Numbered from the stretch's first letter, positions 9,070 through 18,258 are shown. The stretch is 64,000 nucleotides of DNA from Phycisphaerales bacterium (GCA_020831775.1 JAFIFZ010000077.1:1-64000), one strand, 5' to 3'. Program-made: numbers and translations. Notes: a model not told the origin generated them from the letters alone.

Positions 9070-10269
9070 ATGAAAGTTCACGAGTACCAGGCCCGCCAGC
9101 TTCTCGCCGACGCGGGAGTTCCCGTCCCACCCGGAGCGGTGATCGAGTCCGTCGAAGACGCCGCGAGCACCTATAAGCAGGTCACGCGCGACGCGGGAAC
9201 GGACCTCGCGGTGATCAAAGCGCAGGTGCACGCCGGCGGCCGAGGGAAGGCGGGGTTCGTCAAGCTCGTCCGCAACCCCGAGGATGCGACCGAGGCGGCG
9301 AGGTTCATGCTGTCGAACAAGATGGTCTCGCCGCAGACCGGCCCGGAGGGGCTTGAGGTCAAGCACCTGCTTGTGGCTGCGGGCGTGGACATCGAGAAGG
9401 AGTTCTACCTCGCGATCACGACCGACCGGGCGACGCGGCGCAATGTGCTGATCGCCTCGTCGGAGGGCGGGGTGGAGATCGAAGAGGTCGCAGAGAAGAA
9501 CCCTGATGCAATCATGAAGGTGCCGCTGCACCCGCTTGTCGGGCTCGAAGCGCACCAGGCGCGAACCGTCGCGTTCCGGCTGGGCTTGAAGGGCAAGCAG
9601 GTCAATCAGGCGGTGAAGGTGATGCTGGCGCTGTCGAAGGTCTTCATCGACAAGGACTGCACCATCGCGGAGATCAACCCGCTGGTGCTGACCCCGCCGA
9701 GCAAGGACCACCCCGACGGGCAGGTGCTTGCGATCGACGCGAAGTTCAACTTCGACGACAATGCGACCTTCCGGCACAAGGACATCCAGGCGATGTTCGA
9801 CCCGACGGAGGAGAACCCCGCCGAACTGCGTGCGCAGCGGTTCGGGCTGTCGTACATCGCGCTGGACGGGAACATCGGCTGCCTGGTCAACGGCGCCGGG
9901 CTTGCGATGTCGACGATGGACATCATCAAGCACCACGGGGGCGAGCCGGCGAACTTCCTCGATGTCGGCGGCGGCGCCAGCGAAGAAGCCGTGACCGAGG
10001 CGTTCCGGATCATCCTCAGCGACAACTCGGTGAAGGGGATCCTGGTGAACATCTTCGGCGGGATCATGCGCTGCGACATCATCGCGCAGGGCATCATCAA
10101 CGCGGCCAAGGAACTGGGCTTCAAGATCCCGCTGGTAGTGCGGCTTGAGGGCTCCAATGTCGACGCGGGGCGGAAGCTGCTCGAAGACGCCGCGTCGGAC
10201 CTGCCGACGCTGCAGGCGGCGACGGACCTGACCGACGCGGCGAAGAAGGTTGTCGCGGCGGTGGGGTGA
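9070..10269 (+). CDS. sucC: Succinyl-CoA synthetase (ADP-forming) subunit beta
   Basis: 399 residues, full family length. It opens with MKVHEYQARQLLADAGVPVP, the classic ATP-grasp start. AQVHAGGRGKAGFVKL belongs to the nucleotide-binding fold, NGAGLAMSTMDIIKHHGGEPANFLDVGG to the ligase domain, and NIFGGIMRCDIIAQGI to the CoA-ligase interface. It converts succinyl-CoA to succinate with NTP formation in the TCA cycle, with subunit alpha (SucD). sucD normally follows directly but is not in this window. GGAG lies 8 bases before the ATG. A weak hairpin (CAGCCAT / ATGGCTG at 10313-10331) follows. Confidence 0.95.
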   Translation: MKVHEYQARQLLADAGVPVPPGAVIESVEDAASTYKQVTRDAGTDLAVIKAQVHAGGRGKAGFVKLVRNPEDATEAARFMLSNKMVSPQTGPEGLEVKHLLVAAGVDIEKEFYLAITTDRATRRNVLIASSEGGVEIEEVAEKNPDAIMKVPLHPLVGLEAHQARTVAFRLGLKGKQVNQAVKVMLALSKVFIDKDCTIAEINPLVLTPPSKDHPDGQVLAIDAKFNFDDNATFRHKDIQAMFDPTEENPAELRAQRFGLSYIALDGNIGCLVNGAGLAMSTMDIIKHHGGEPANFLDVGGGASEEAVTEAFRIILSDNSVKGILVNIFGGIMRCDIIAQGIINAAKELGFKIPLVVRLEGSNVDAGRKLLEDAASDLPTLQAATDLTDAAKKVVAAVG

Positions 10270-10412
10270 TTCCCCTCCACCGTCCGGACAGATTTGGGCC
10301 GTTCTCCGTGTTCAGCCATCCAGAATGGCTGTTGCCCCGTAGACTGTCTTGAGACGGACGCCGAAGGCGCTATTGCGTCTGTGCAACTTCAAGACAGAAC
10401 AACGAGGTCAAC

Positions 10413-10589
10413 ATGTCCGAAAACAATGAACGCAGTCTGATTCTGGTTCTGCTGGCGATTCTTCTGCCGCCGGTCGCGGTGTTTCTGAAGGCGGGAATCA
10501 GCCTGCACTTTCTGCTGAGCATCCTGCTGACGATTTTGGGGTACATCCCGGGGATGATCCACGCGCTCTGGGTCGTGCTGAAGACCTGA
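10413..10589 (+). CDS. Pmp3/YqaE-family small membrane protein
   Basis: 58 residues. Two membrane helices joined by a short loop: SLILVLLAILLPPVAVFLKAG and FLLSILLTILGYIPGMIHALW. The LPPVAVFLKAG start and the LGYIPGMIHALWV end are the conserved signature of the UPF0057/Pmp3 group, linked in other organisms to membrane potential and salt or cold stress. The start ATG follows an AACGAGG Shine-Dalgarno-like sequence. It follows sucC by 143 bases, with a weak hairpin between, so it is probably a separate unit. Confidence 0.92.
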   Translation: MSENNERSLILVLLAILLPPVAVFLKAGISLHFLLSILLTILGYIPGMIHALWVVLKT

Positions 10590-10592
10590 TGC

Positions 10593-10623
10593 AAAAAACG
10601 CCGGCCCTTTGTCGGCGCCGGCG
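10593..10623 (-). terminator. Intrinsic terminator of the 10653-11513 gene
   Basis: Minus-strand reading: CGCCGGC, an 11-base loop, GCCGGCG, then six T residues. It lies 30 bases after the stop of the outer-membrane gene and also sits at the tail of the convergent Pmp3-like gene. Confidence 0.85.
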
Positions 10624-10652
10624 CGGGGTGCGGGGTTGTGCTTGGTGTCGTT

Positions 10653-11513
10653 TCAGAAGCGGCGGACGAGCGTGAGTGAAGCGGCAAAGTCGTCGGCCTC
10701 TCGCGTCACGCCGAAGTGGACGGCGGGTTCGAGCACGAGATTGTCGTCGAACTCAAAGGTCAGGCCTCCGCCGACGACGCCGAACCATTTGCGTCCGCTC
10801 TCGGTGGTGATGGCGGCCTCGAAATCGACGAAGGCTTCGAGGCCCTCGCGGATCTCGCGGTTAACGGTGAACAGCCCGGCGAATTCGGTTTCGTACCCGT
10901 CGTCGTCGAGGTTGCGGACCGCCGCGATGCTGGGCACTACATCGAGCGACCAACCCTCCGCGAACACCCATTCCCAAGGAAGCATGACGCCGCCTCGGAT
11001 GCCGGTCTCGCCCATGCCGCCGGTGGCTGTTGGGAAGATAAGAAAGGGCATGACCGCGAGCGCGGTGGCCGCTTCGCCCTCGTTGCCCCACAGGTTTTTC
11101 TTGACGCGGAAGGTGAGGTCGCCGAAGCCGCTGTCGTTGTCCCAGTCGCTCTCGCCCCGTTCGCGTGAGCGTTCCCAGACGAAGAGGTCGGCGCCGACCT
11201 GGATGTCGATGGTGTCGGTGACGCCGTACTTGACGAGGGCGGGGATGTCGAAGGCGTGGCTTCGGATGCGTGTGCCGTCGCCCTCGCGCCGGTTGTAGGC
11301 GTAGCTGAAGGGCGAGATCTCGATCTGGAAGCGTCCGCGTTCGAGGGAGTAGGGGTGGGGCTCTGGGGCGATGGGTCGGAGGGCCGGGCCCTCGGGGACA
11401 TCGTCGTGGTTGAAGATGGCGGCCCACTCAGAGGCGAGCGAGGGGGCTGCGAACAGCAGGGCGGGTGTCGCCGCTGCGGAAAGGGCGAAGCGGCGTGCGG
11501 CGGAAGGCGTCAT
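10653..11513 (-). CDS. Outer-membrane beta-barrel, phenol-degradation MetA-like transporter family
   Basis: 286 residues from MTPSAARRFALSAA. A signal peptide ends near ASLAS. The mature part is an alternating hydrophobic/polar beta pattern with aromatic girdles: RFQIEISPFSYAYNRR, TIDIQVGADLFVWE, GFGDLTFRVKKNLW, ALAVMPFLIFPTATGG, GGVMLPWEWVFAEGW. It ends in Phe (SLTLVRRF), a typical outer-membrane targeting residue. The pattern matches the Phenol_MetA_deg group of barrels; the cargo is unknown. A monocistronic unit with its own terminator. Confidence 0.75.
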   Translation of the reverse strand: MTPSAARRFALSAAATPALLFAAPSLASEWAAIFNHDDVPEGPALRPIAPEPHPYSLERGRFQIEISPFSYAYNRREGDGTRIRSHAFDIPALVKYGVTDTIDIQVGADLFVWERSRERGESDWDNDSGFGDLTFRVKKNLWGNEGEAATALAVMPFLIFPTATGGMGETGIRGGVMLPWEWVFAEGWSLDVVPSIAAVRNLDDDGYETEFAGLFTVNREIREGLEAFVDFEAAITTESGRKWFGVVGGGLTFEFDDNLVLEPAVHFGVTREADDFAASLTLVRRF

Positions 11514-11764
11514 CTTGCGGGTCTCCGTCGTGCGTCGTGCGTTCGAGAGTGTGGCGGGTCGGGCCGGGAGGGGCAACTGTAGCCCATGCTACTTTCTTTG
11601 GCAAGCCGGTCGGGCTGATGCAGGCGTGTCGGATTGGGCTCGCGTCGCCCCCGGATCGGGCGGGGCCTGCTCTTGCGGCGGGTTGGGGTTCTTCGTACAT
11701 TAACAGCGTGATCCGCGATCCCGCGGTTCGCTGATCGGTGCCGCGGACGCGAGGAGGCACGACG

Positions 11765-12505
11765 ATGTCTGACGCCAGCGGCAAGCGAGACCCAGCGGCC
11801 CGAAGCGAGACGCAGAGTCTGCTCGGGTTGTTGGGCTCCAGAATCACCGATGCCGACCTGGACCCCGTCGCCGAAGCGCAATACGGCCCCCGCGAGCCGG
11901 TGAAAGCGCAGTTGGTCCGGGGGTTGCGCGGCGATGTCTCCGATCGCTCATTGTCGTTTGCGACTTGTGAAGCGATGTGGTTGTTTATGAGCGGCGGGCG
12001 GTCGGATCGCCGGGGGCTGTTGCTGCTGTGCTATGTGATGCTCGTGGAAGACACGCTCGTTTCGCCCAAAGACTCAATGTCCTCAATGATGCATTCTTTC
12101 TTGCCCATCGCGATGAAGGATGTGTTTGGATCGGGCGACGCGATAGTGGCGGCGTTCGGGGATTGGCTCGGCTCTTGCGAAGCAAGACTCCGCGAGTCGC
12201 AGGACATCACCGATTCGATGGCGCTCAGGTCGTTTTTCCGTCTGGGCGTGTTGTTTGTGTGCATGCAGAGAAGCACCGCGGCCGCGCGGCGGTTTGTTGA
12301 GCGCGCGACTCACGAGCGGGCGTTGCTTGATCTGTTCTTCGCCTCCGCTGGCGATGAGCCGACATCGACGGCCTTTGACCTCGACTTGGAAATGGATGAT
12401 GTCCGAAAGAGCGAGTGGGTCGGCCTGTGGCGCAACATTGCCGGAGACTTCGCGGCGGTGTATCGAGAAGTTCAGAACCAACTAGATCCCAGCGGTGGAT
12501 CGTGA
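11765..12505 (+). CDS. Hypothetical helical protein
   Basis: 246 residues starting MSDASGKRD; AGGAGG lies about 10 bases before this ATG and decides the start over an earlier in-frame ATG. The protein looks all-helical and soluble, with a hydrophobic stretch DRRGLLLLCYVMLVEDTL and an acidic C-terminal region. No signal peptide and no motif I recognise. It is followed after 57 bases by the lipoprotein gene on the same strand, so the two may form an operon. Function unknown. Confidence 0.6.
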   Translation: MSDASGKRDPAARSETQSLLGLLGSRITDADLDPVAEAQYGPREPVKAQLVRGLRGDVSDRSLSFATCEAMWLFMSGGRSDRRGLLLLCYVMLVEDTLVSPKDSMSSMMHSFLPIAMKDVFGSGDAIVAAFGDWLGSCEARLRESQDITDSMALRSFFRLGVLFVCMQRSTAAARRFVERATHERALLDLFFASAGDEPTSTAFDLDLEMDDVRKSEWVGLWRNIAGDFAAVYREVQNQLDPSGGS

Positions 12506-12562
12506 AGTGTGTTCCTATGCTTCGGCGTGGTCGCTGCGGCTCGAGTGCAAGAGAGGTCTGCC

Positions 12563-13783
12563 ATGCGCATCGGAAGGTCGGCCGGAAATGGAGGGGGCGG
12601 CGGTCTGTTTGCGTCGGCCTCGGCGCTCGCTCTCGCGGCTTGTATGTCTGCCGAAGCATCGGCGTCGGCGCACGACGGCTCTGATCCTGGTCGAGATGGC
12701 AATGTCGAGTACATCACCGTCGATCCGTCCGGCAATGCGCTGAGTCTGGTAGGGTCGGGCGAGTCTGGCGTCGCGGTGCGTTTGGCCGAGGCCACGGGCG
12801 TTCCCTACCGGGACCGCGGAAGATTCGTCATCGTGGAACTGCAATGGGACACTCGCCAGGTCGGGCTTGTTGGCGACAATGCGCTCTACATCGGTCCGGC
12901 AAGGAGCAATACCTACCAGCAGATGAAGGAGATCGAGACGATCCCAGTGGAAGACTTTGTGCCGCAGGTGTTGGTCGTCGGCGATGACGGCGAGGTCGCG
13001 CGGCACGATGTCGGCGACGGGGGGTTCTGGGAGGTGCTGGCGGAGTCTTCCTCGTGGCCGGTGATCGTCTTCCGGAGGGCCCGGTCCAATGGCCCTGCGG
13101 ACCGGTCTGGAGGACCTGTCGCGGCGATTGTGCGGGACGGGGACGAGTTCCACGAGATCGACTTCGGGGCCGAGGATCAAGCATCGATCCTCGCGGCCAG
13201 CTTTTCGCCGGCGGGGCATGCCGTGTGGGCGGGGGATCGCACGCGGACCGCGCACCTCGGTCGTCTTGAAATGAGCGACGAGCGAGCGCCCTCGCTCCGA
13301 AGGCACGACCAGAGCGTCAAGATCGGTTTGGCCAGAGACCTCCGCATCGCGTGGTTCGATGATTCGACGGCGTTGCTCTCGTCGGGGCACCTGGTTCGGT
13401 TTGATCGCGACGGCGCGATCGTGGAAGAGGTCAGTCTCGGCCTTGTGACGCCCCTTGACGACGCGTCGGCGACGACGCCGATTGTCCGCAAATGGACGGT
13501 CGACGGGCGCGAGGGCTGGCAGTATGCGCGCCTGGTCGACGGGGAAGTGCGGTGGGACACGATCACGGGTCTGCCAAGAAGGCTCAGGACGGTTCGAGGG
13601 CATCGCAACGGGCTGGTTTCGTGTGTGTACACGCCGCTGAGCCAGAGCATTCTCATCGGCGGCTGGACGAGCGGTCGCTTGTACCGCCTGGACGACGACA
13701 CGGGGCGCATCGGTGCGGTCGACAGGCCGATCGGGGTCACGCCGCGGATCCGGGGCGCGTTTGTGTTGGAGGTCGAGGACTGA
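12563..13783 (+). CDS. Putative lipoprotein with beta-propeller-like body
   Basis: 406 residues from ATG 12563 (GAGAGG just upstream). The N-terminus has a hydrophobic stretch ending ALALAAC, a lipobox, so membrane anchoring is likely. The body shows WD/NHL-like strands: YITVDPSGNALSLVG, ILAASFSPAGHAVWAGD, IAWFDDSTALLSSGHLVRF, GLVSCVYTPLSQSILIGGW. These suggest a six- or seven-bladed propeller. No enzymatic residues are recognised. It may work with the upstream helical protein; that is inference from spacing alone. Confidence 0.6.
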   Translation: MRIGRSAGNGGGGGLFASASALALAACMSAEASASAHDGSDPGRDGNVEYITVDPSGNALSLVGSGESGVAVRLAEATGVPYRDRGRFVIVELQWDTRQVGLVGDNALYIGPARSNTYQQMKEIETIPVEDFVPQVLVVGDDGEVARHDVGDGGFWEVLAESSSWPVIVFRRARSNGPADRSGGPVAAIVRDGDEFHEIDFGAEDQASILAASFSPAGHAVWAGDRTRTAHLGRLEMSDERAPSLRRHDQSVKIGLARDLRIAWFDDSTALLSSGHLVRFDRDGAIVEEVSLGLVTPLDDASATTPIVRKWTVDGREGWQYARLVDGEVRWDTITGLPRRLRTVRGHRNGLVSCVYTPLSQSILIGGWTSGRLYRLDDDTGRIGAVDRPIGVTPRIRGAFVLEVED

Positions 13784-13872
13784 GGGCGAGCGAGGGAGAG
13801 GGGGAGCACTGGCGGCCCATTCCATGTGCCACAGAAGGGCGTGGGCTGATCGTGAATTGGGTCAGTCGCTCT

Positions 13873-14421
13873 TCAGCGTCCGGCCTGTGCGTCGGGTCTG
13901 AGCAGCACATTGATCGTGAAGTCGACGAAGCGGTCGTAGAGCCATTCCGCCTCACGCTCGATGCCTTCCTTGGTGAAGCCGAGACGATCGGGGATCGCCT
14001 GGCTGGCGTGGTTGTCGGTCGCGACGGCGATCACGATCCGGTGCAGGTCGAGTTCGCTGAAGGCGTGGTCAACGAGCGCGCGGCAGCAGGCGGTCATGAT
14101 CCCTTTGCCCCGGTGCTGAGCGTCGAGCCAATAGCCGACGCGGGCGGAGTGGTTAGCGCGGTCGAGAGTGTTGAAGCCGATGACGCCGCAGAGGTCGGCG
14201 TTGTGCCAGATGCCGCAGGTGAAGGCGCCGTTGTCGGCGAAGCCGCGGAGGGCCGAGTTGATGAAGGCGAGCGTGTCTTCCTCGGAGGTGTTGTTGTCCA
14301 GCCAGGGGAGTCGGCGGCGGAGGTCGTCGCGGTTGCGGTCAACGAGCTTGAAGAGCTCCGGCGCGTGGTGGGGCTGGAGGATGCGGAGGGTGATGTCGGG
14401 GGTGAGTCGGTGGGGGAGCAT
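13873..14421 (-). CDS. GNAT-family N-acetyltransferase (RimJ/RimL-like)
   Basis: 182 residues. The acetyl-CoA pyrophosphate loop is QHRGKGIMTACC. Upstream strands read CGVIGFNTLDRANHSARVGYWL, and the C-terminal part has NHASQAIPDRLGFTKEGIEREAEWL, all in the RimJ/RimL order. Such enzymes acetylate ribosomal protein N-termini or small amines; the YdaF-like Trp/Arg pattern (LPWLDNNTSEEDTLAFI) fits this subgroup. Substrate unknown. Standalone gene, tail to tail with the lipoprotein gene. Confidence 0.88.
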   Translation of the reverse strand: MLPHRLTPDITLRILQPHHAPELFKLVDRNRDDLRRRLPWLDNNTSEEDTLAFINSALRGFADNGAFTCGIWHNADLCGVIGFNTLDRANHSARVGYWLDAQHRGKGIMTACCRALVDHAFSELDLHRIVIAVATDNHASQAIPDRLGFTKEGIEREAEWLYDRFVDFTINVLLRPDAQAGR

Positions 14422-14625
14422 GGCGATTGATTGTTGAGCAGGGGGGCTCGGACTGGCGGGGGTTCCGTCGGCAGCGAGACGGGGTCAGTACATTACGGAG
14501 CGGGCAGTGGGGGGACACCCCTAAGGCGGGGGAGTGTCCAGAGGTTTTACCGGCTTCTCTCGCATTGTTTCGGTGTTTGCTGTATGATGTACGGGCAAAC
14601 GCGTAGCCGCGGAAAGGCCAACCCT

Positions 14626-15306
14626 ATGCCCGACGGACAGATGCACGAAGCGGTCTGGAAGATCGTTGAAGGCGACCCGATGATCGGCGTGGCGGTGATC
14701 GACCTGAACGGGTTGCTGCTGTACATCAACGAGGCCGCGGCGAAGGCGTACACCGACCGCTCGCCGGGGGAGATCATCGGGAGACGGATCCAGAAGTTGC
14801 TGCCGGATCCTGCGCTCGGCGACGAGATGGTAGAGAACGGTCGCCGGTGCTTGGAGGCGGGTCGGTCGATGGAGCTCCGCCGGGTCTGGCGTGGTCGTCA
14901 TCACTATGTGACTTACAGCCCGCTGCCTTGCGACGATGAAGAGGACGATCGATTCCTCTGTGTGGTGAAGCTCGGTGCGATGCCGCCCGCGGGCGGGGCG
15001 GATTTGGAGCTCCACACGAGTTTCATCGAGCTGGGCCCGTTGAAGGAGTTGACGCCTCGCGAGCTGGAGGTTTTGGCGTTGATCGGCCAGGGCCTGCGCG
15101 TGGCCGACATCGCCAAGCTGCTGCACCGCTCGGAGCGCACCATCGAGAAGCACCGCGAGTCGATCGGGCGGAAGCTCGACTCGACCGACCGTGTCGCGCT
15201 GGCATTGATCGCACGCCGGGCCGGCCTGCGGGTGGACGACGCGTCTCTGAAGCGGATCGAGGTCCAGCGGACAGACAATTCCAAGGACTCGCCCTACTCG
15301 ACCTGA
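14626..15306 (+). CDS. PAS-LuxR-type transcriptional regulator
   Basis: 226 residues from MPDGQMHEAVW. Residues about 1-115 form a PAS sensor (MIGVAVIDLNGLLLYINEAA, SPGEIIGRRIQKLL). The C-terminal domain is a LuxR/FixJ helix-turn-helix: LTPRELEVLALIGQGLRVAD, then RTIEKHRESIGRKLD with the DNA-recognition helix. There is no receiver domain, so the PAS part probably senses a ligand or redox state directly. The gene is monocistronic; targets are unknown. Alternative in-frame starts lie up to 195 bases upstream, but only the chosen start gives a normal PAS beginning. Confidence 0.85.
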   Translation: MPDGQMHEAVWKIVEGDPMIGVAVIDLNGLLLYINEAAAKAYTDRSPGEIIGRRIQKLLPDPALGDEMVENGRRCLEAGRSMELRRVWRGRHHYVTYSPLPCDDEEDDRFLCVVKLGAMPPAGGADLELHTSFIELGPLKELTPRELEVLALIGQGLRVADIAKLLHRSERTIEKHRESIGRKLDSTDRVALALIARRAGLRVDDASLKRIEVQRTDNSKDSPYST

Positions 15307-15528
15307 ACGGGGGCCAACCCCATCAACCGATCCCTTGGTTGCCTTCGGGTCGCACGGCCCGCCGGCGATCCGATCGGACCTTGCCAGGCACGCTGTGGGG
15401 GCCGGAGCTTGCCGAGGCGTTACCACCAGACCCCCGCTCCCGGCACAGGTGGGTTCCGGTCGGCCTCGGCGGGGCGTGAGCCGAAACCCCTTTCGAGCCC
15501 CCATTGCGGCGGGGCGGAAGGGGATCTG

Positions 15529-16038
15529 ATGGTGCGCAATCGACAGGGGTGGCTCTCCAGGCAGTGGGACGCGGCTCGGCACGGCTTCACGCTCGTCGAG
15601 ATCCTGATTGTCGTGGTGATCCTCGGGATCCTTGCGGCGATCGTCACCCCGCTCTTCGGGGCCGCCAGCGAGGACTCGCGTCGCACCGCGTTCGTCGAAA
15701 ACCTCCGCACCTTCGCGAGCGCCTGCGAGCTGTACCGCGTGCGGACGGGGCGGTACCCCTCCGACGGTTCGAGCGGGCAGTTGCCCGAAGAACTCGAACA
15801 GTTCATCCGGCGGGAGCATTTCGAGCAGATCACGCCGATCGGCGGGCTCTGGGACACCGAGTACATGGACACCGGCGTCCACGCGGCCGTCGGCGTGCAC
15901 TTCCAGGCCGGGTCTCCGCCGACGCGTGACGACGCGTACATGAACGAGATCTCGGCGATGATCGACGGGACGGATGTGAACGGCGGGTTCTTCCGCCGCA
16001 TCGCCTCGGGCCGGTACTACTGGGTGCTGCAGGACTAA
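15529..16038 (+). CDS. Type II secretion pseudopilin-like protein
   Basis: 169 residues. A 19-residue leader ends in Gly before FTLVEILIVVVILGILAAIV, the prepilin-peptidase site and N-terminal methylated helix with the conserved Glu at +5. The globular part has RRTAFVENLRTFASACELYR and a short beta region, like GspG/GspH-type pseudopilins. GGAAGGGG lies before the ATG. It probably assembles into a secretion pseudopilus; in planctomycetes such proteins are numerous and scattered. No other secretion genes are adjacent. Confidence 0.85.
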   Translation: MVRNRQGWLSRQWDAARHGFTLVEILIVVVILGILAAIVTPLFGAASEDSRRTAFVENLRTFASACELYRVRTGRYPSDGSSGQLPEELEQFIRREHFEQITPIGGLWDTEYMDTGVHAAVGVHFQAGSPPTRDDAYMNEISAMIDGTDVNGGFFRRIASGRYYWVLQD

Positions 16039-16201
16039 GACCCGCATCGGCAAAGGGTTTTGTCAGGGTTCTCGGTGAAGGGGCGGGGCCCGAACCGCGA
16101 TTTTCTGTGCATCCGGGTCCGGCATCCGATGCAATAACCTCCTGAGGAGCCGCGTTTGGCTCGGGTGGCGGGGGTCCGCCGCGACCTTTTGGAGGTTTCG
16201 A

Positions 16202-17185
16202 ATGAACGGTGTTGCTATAGCGGTGGGTTCGGCGGTGGTTGTCGTTGGGGCGATCGCGATCTCTGCGGCTGTCCGCTCTGGCGGTTCGGCGGCGGAGAAC
16301 GAGGGCGTGGCCCAGGCCGAGGTCCAGGCGACTCCGGAGTCAACCAACGGCCGGGCCGAGCGGCTGGCCGAGGACCGCCCCCAGCCCCTGACCCGCGGCC
16401 CGTCGATGGCCGAGCTCGCGCAGGAGGCGGCGTCAGAGACCGACAACGACGCAAACGAGCCGCAGGAGCGGACGGGCAGGCGAGGCGACCGTCGCGGTCG
16501 CGGCGGCGACAACCCATGGAACCGCGAGATCGACCCCGACGATCTCGACGCCCAACTCGAAGCCCAGCTCCGTCGCGCCGAGCGCATGCAGCGTTGGATG
16601 CTCGAACGCTTCGACGAAGACGGCGACGGCGTGCTCAACGAGGAAGAGCTCGCACGCATGCAAGAGTTTCAGGAGCGGCGCATGAACCAGATGCGCAATC
16701 GCTTGGAGCAGGCGTGGGGCGGCGAGATCCCGCTCACAAACGAAGAAATGATGGCTTACGCCGGCGTCATCGGGCGCCAGATGGGCGAGGCCCGGCGCGA
16801 GATGATGCGGGACTTCATGCGTGATCAGGGCGTGAGTTCCTTCCGCGATCTCTCGCCCGAGCAGCGCCGCCAGATGGGCCCGATCATGCGCGACGCGATG
16901 CAGAACATGCAGCAGGAGTTCGTGCAGCAATACGACTCGACCGGCGACGGGCAGCTCTCTGCCGCCGACCGCGAGCGGGCGGCCAACGACATCCGCGACC
17001 AGATCTCCACCATGCAGAACCTCCGCCTGATCGATCTCAACCGCGACGGCAACATCAGCCCCGCAGAGATCCAGCACTACCTCGACCGCTTCAACCGGGG
17101 CGACCCCACCGCCGACCTCACCGGCAACGGCGTGGTCGATGTCCGCGACCTGCAGCTTTTTAACGAGATCATCTCGGCCAACTGA
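16202..17185 (+). CDS. EF-hand protein, membrane-anchored (first of a paralogous pair)
   Basis: 327 residues. An N-terminal membrane anchor or uncleaved signal is MNGVAIAVGSAVVVVGAIAI, followed by a charged disordered linker. Four calcium loops can be seen: DEDGDGVLNEEEL (~138), DSTGDGQLSAAD (~245), DLNRDGNISPAE (~278) and DLTGNGVVDVRD (~306). The first Asp and the 12th Glu/Asp of each loop are intact, so calcium binding is likely. Between the loops is a Met/Arg-rich helical segment. It is paralogous to 19342-20262, including the upstream leader. It is probably exported or periplasmic; role unknown. Confidence 0.8.
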   Translation: MNGVAIAVGSAVVVVGAIAISAAVRSGGSAAENEGVAQAEVQATPESTNGRAERLAEDRPQPLTRGPSMAELAQEAASETDNDANEPQERTGRRGDRRGRGGDNPWNREIDPDDLDAQLEAQLRRAERMQRWMLERFDEDGDGVLNEEELARMQEFQERRMNQMRNRLEQAWGGEIPLTNEEMMAYAGVIGRQMGEARREMMRDFMRDQGVSSFRDLSPEQRRQMGPIMRDAMQNMQQEFVQQYDSTGDGQLSAADRERAANDIRDQISTMQNLRLIDLNRDGNISPAEIQHYLDRFNRGDPTADLTGNGVVDVRDLQLFNEIISAN

Positions 17186-17238
17186 GCCGTCAACAGACGG
17201 TCGCCGCTCGCAACCGGCCAATCACGCCGCAATACTCC

Positions 17239-17272
17239 GGGGCATGGCGCAGCCTGCCCCGTTGTTGTTTTT
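17239..17272 (+). terminator. Intrinsic terminator after the first EF-hand gene
   Basis: Stem GGGGCA / TGCCCC with an inner GGC-GCA-GCC hairpin, then GTTGTTGTTTTTG. It lies 54 bases past the EF-hand stop codon and 55 bases before the transporter start. Confidence 0.75.
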
Positions 17273-17326
17273 GTGCCCAGCCGGTGACCCCGCCGGCGGC
17301 TCAGACCGCGCGCCCGGGGGCGCCGG

Positions 17327-18121
17327 ATGACGGTGCTTGAGGTGATTCTCTGCGGCGTCCTGGGGCTCTTTGCCGGCACGGTCGGCGGGCTGGCGGGGAT
17401 CGGGGGCAGCCTGATCATCCTGCCCGGGCTCGCCTTCCTCCTGGGCTACCAGACCGACACGCAGTCCGAGCAGCACATGTACATGGCCGCGGCGATGTGG
17501 ATCAACATCCTCGTCGCAGTCCCCGCGGCGATCCGCCACCGCCAGGCGGGGCAGAGCCGCTGGGACCTGGTGAAGGTCATCCTGCCGGCGATGCTCATCG
17601 GGATGGTCGTCGGCGTGCTGCTGTCGAACAAGGTCGAGGGGCTGCGTTTGCGCCAGGGGCTGGCGGTCTTCATCGCGATCTACTGCCTGCTGAACATCTG
17701 GCGCGCGTTCAAGCCCGTCCGCGAGGAGACCAGACCCAAGGAACGCATCGACAAACCACGCCTGAGTTTCTGCGGCTCCAGCACGGGGCTGGTCAGCGGG
17801 CTGCTGGGGATCGGGGGCGGGTCGGTGCTGATCCCGCAGCTCCAACTCATGTGCAAGGTGCGGCTGAAGCACGCAGTCGCGACCAGCCTGACGGTCATGC
17901 CCGCCACCGCGGTCGTCGGCGCCTCAATCAAGACCGGCACGCTGCACACCCACGACCAGCCGGTCTACGGCGCCCTCATCCTCATCGCCGCGATCGGGCC
18001 GATGGCGGTGCTCGGCGGCAGGCTGGGCGCGGGGCTCATGCACCGCCTGCCGATCCGGATCGTGCGGGTGATTATCGCGGTGGTGCTGCTCGGGGCGGCG
18101 GTCAGAATGGCAGGGCTGTAG
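17327..18121 (+). CDS. TauE/SafE-family sulfite/anion exporter
   Basis: 264 residues with about eight membrane helices in two similar halves. The half-motifs are FAGTVGGLAGIGGSLIILP (residues ~15-33) and LVSGLLGIGGGSVLIPQL in the second half, the two Gly-rich GxGGG repeats that define the family. Members export sulfite, sulfoacetate or other organosulfur anions; the substrate is not predictable here. No sulfur genes are adjacent. It is separated from the EF-hand gene by a terminator and from htpX by a 189-bp gap. Confidence 0.88.
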   Translation: MTVLEVILCGVLGLFAGTVGGLAGIGGSLIILPGLAFLLGYQTDTQSEQHMYMAAAMWINILVAVPAAIRHRQAGQSRWDLVKVILPAMLIGMVVGVLLSNKVEGLRLRQGLAVFIAIYCLLNIWRAFKPVREETRPKERIDKPRLSFCGSSTGLVSGLLGIGGGSVLIPQLQLMCKVRLKHAVATSLTVMPATAVVGASIKTGTLHTHDQPVYGALILIAAIGPMAVLGGRLGAGLMHRLPIRIVRVIIAVVLLGAAVRMAGL

Positions 18122-18258
18122 GCCCCAGCCTGACCCGACGGCACGCCCGACGATCGCCGGCGCCGGCCGGGAAGCAACCGGGCGCGGCACGGGTTCTGCT
18201 TGCACAGAATCGTGCACGGTCCGGCGATCGCCGGATCCCCAGAACAAATCCTTGGAAC

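Noticed and set aside
12515-13825. Minus-strand frame opposite the lipoprotein gene.
   Set aside because: It is Arg/Pro-rich with no family features; the plus-strand gene has a signal, lipobox and ribosome-binding site.
14583-14588. TATGAT as the -10 box of the PAS-LuxR gene.
   Set aside because: No matching -35 hexamer at 16-18 bp was found.
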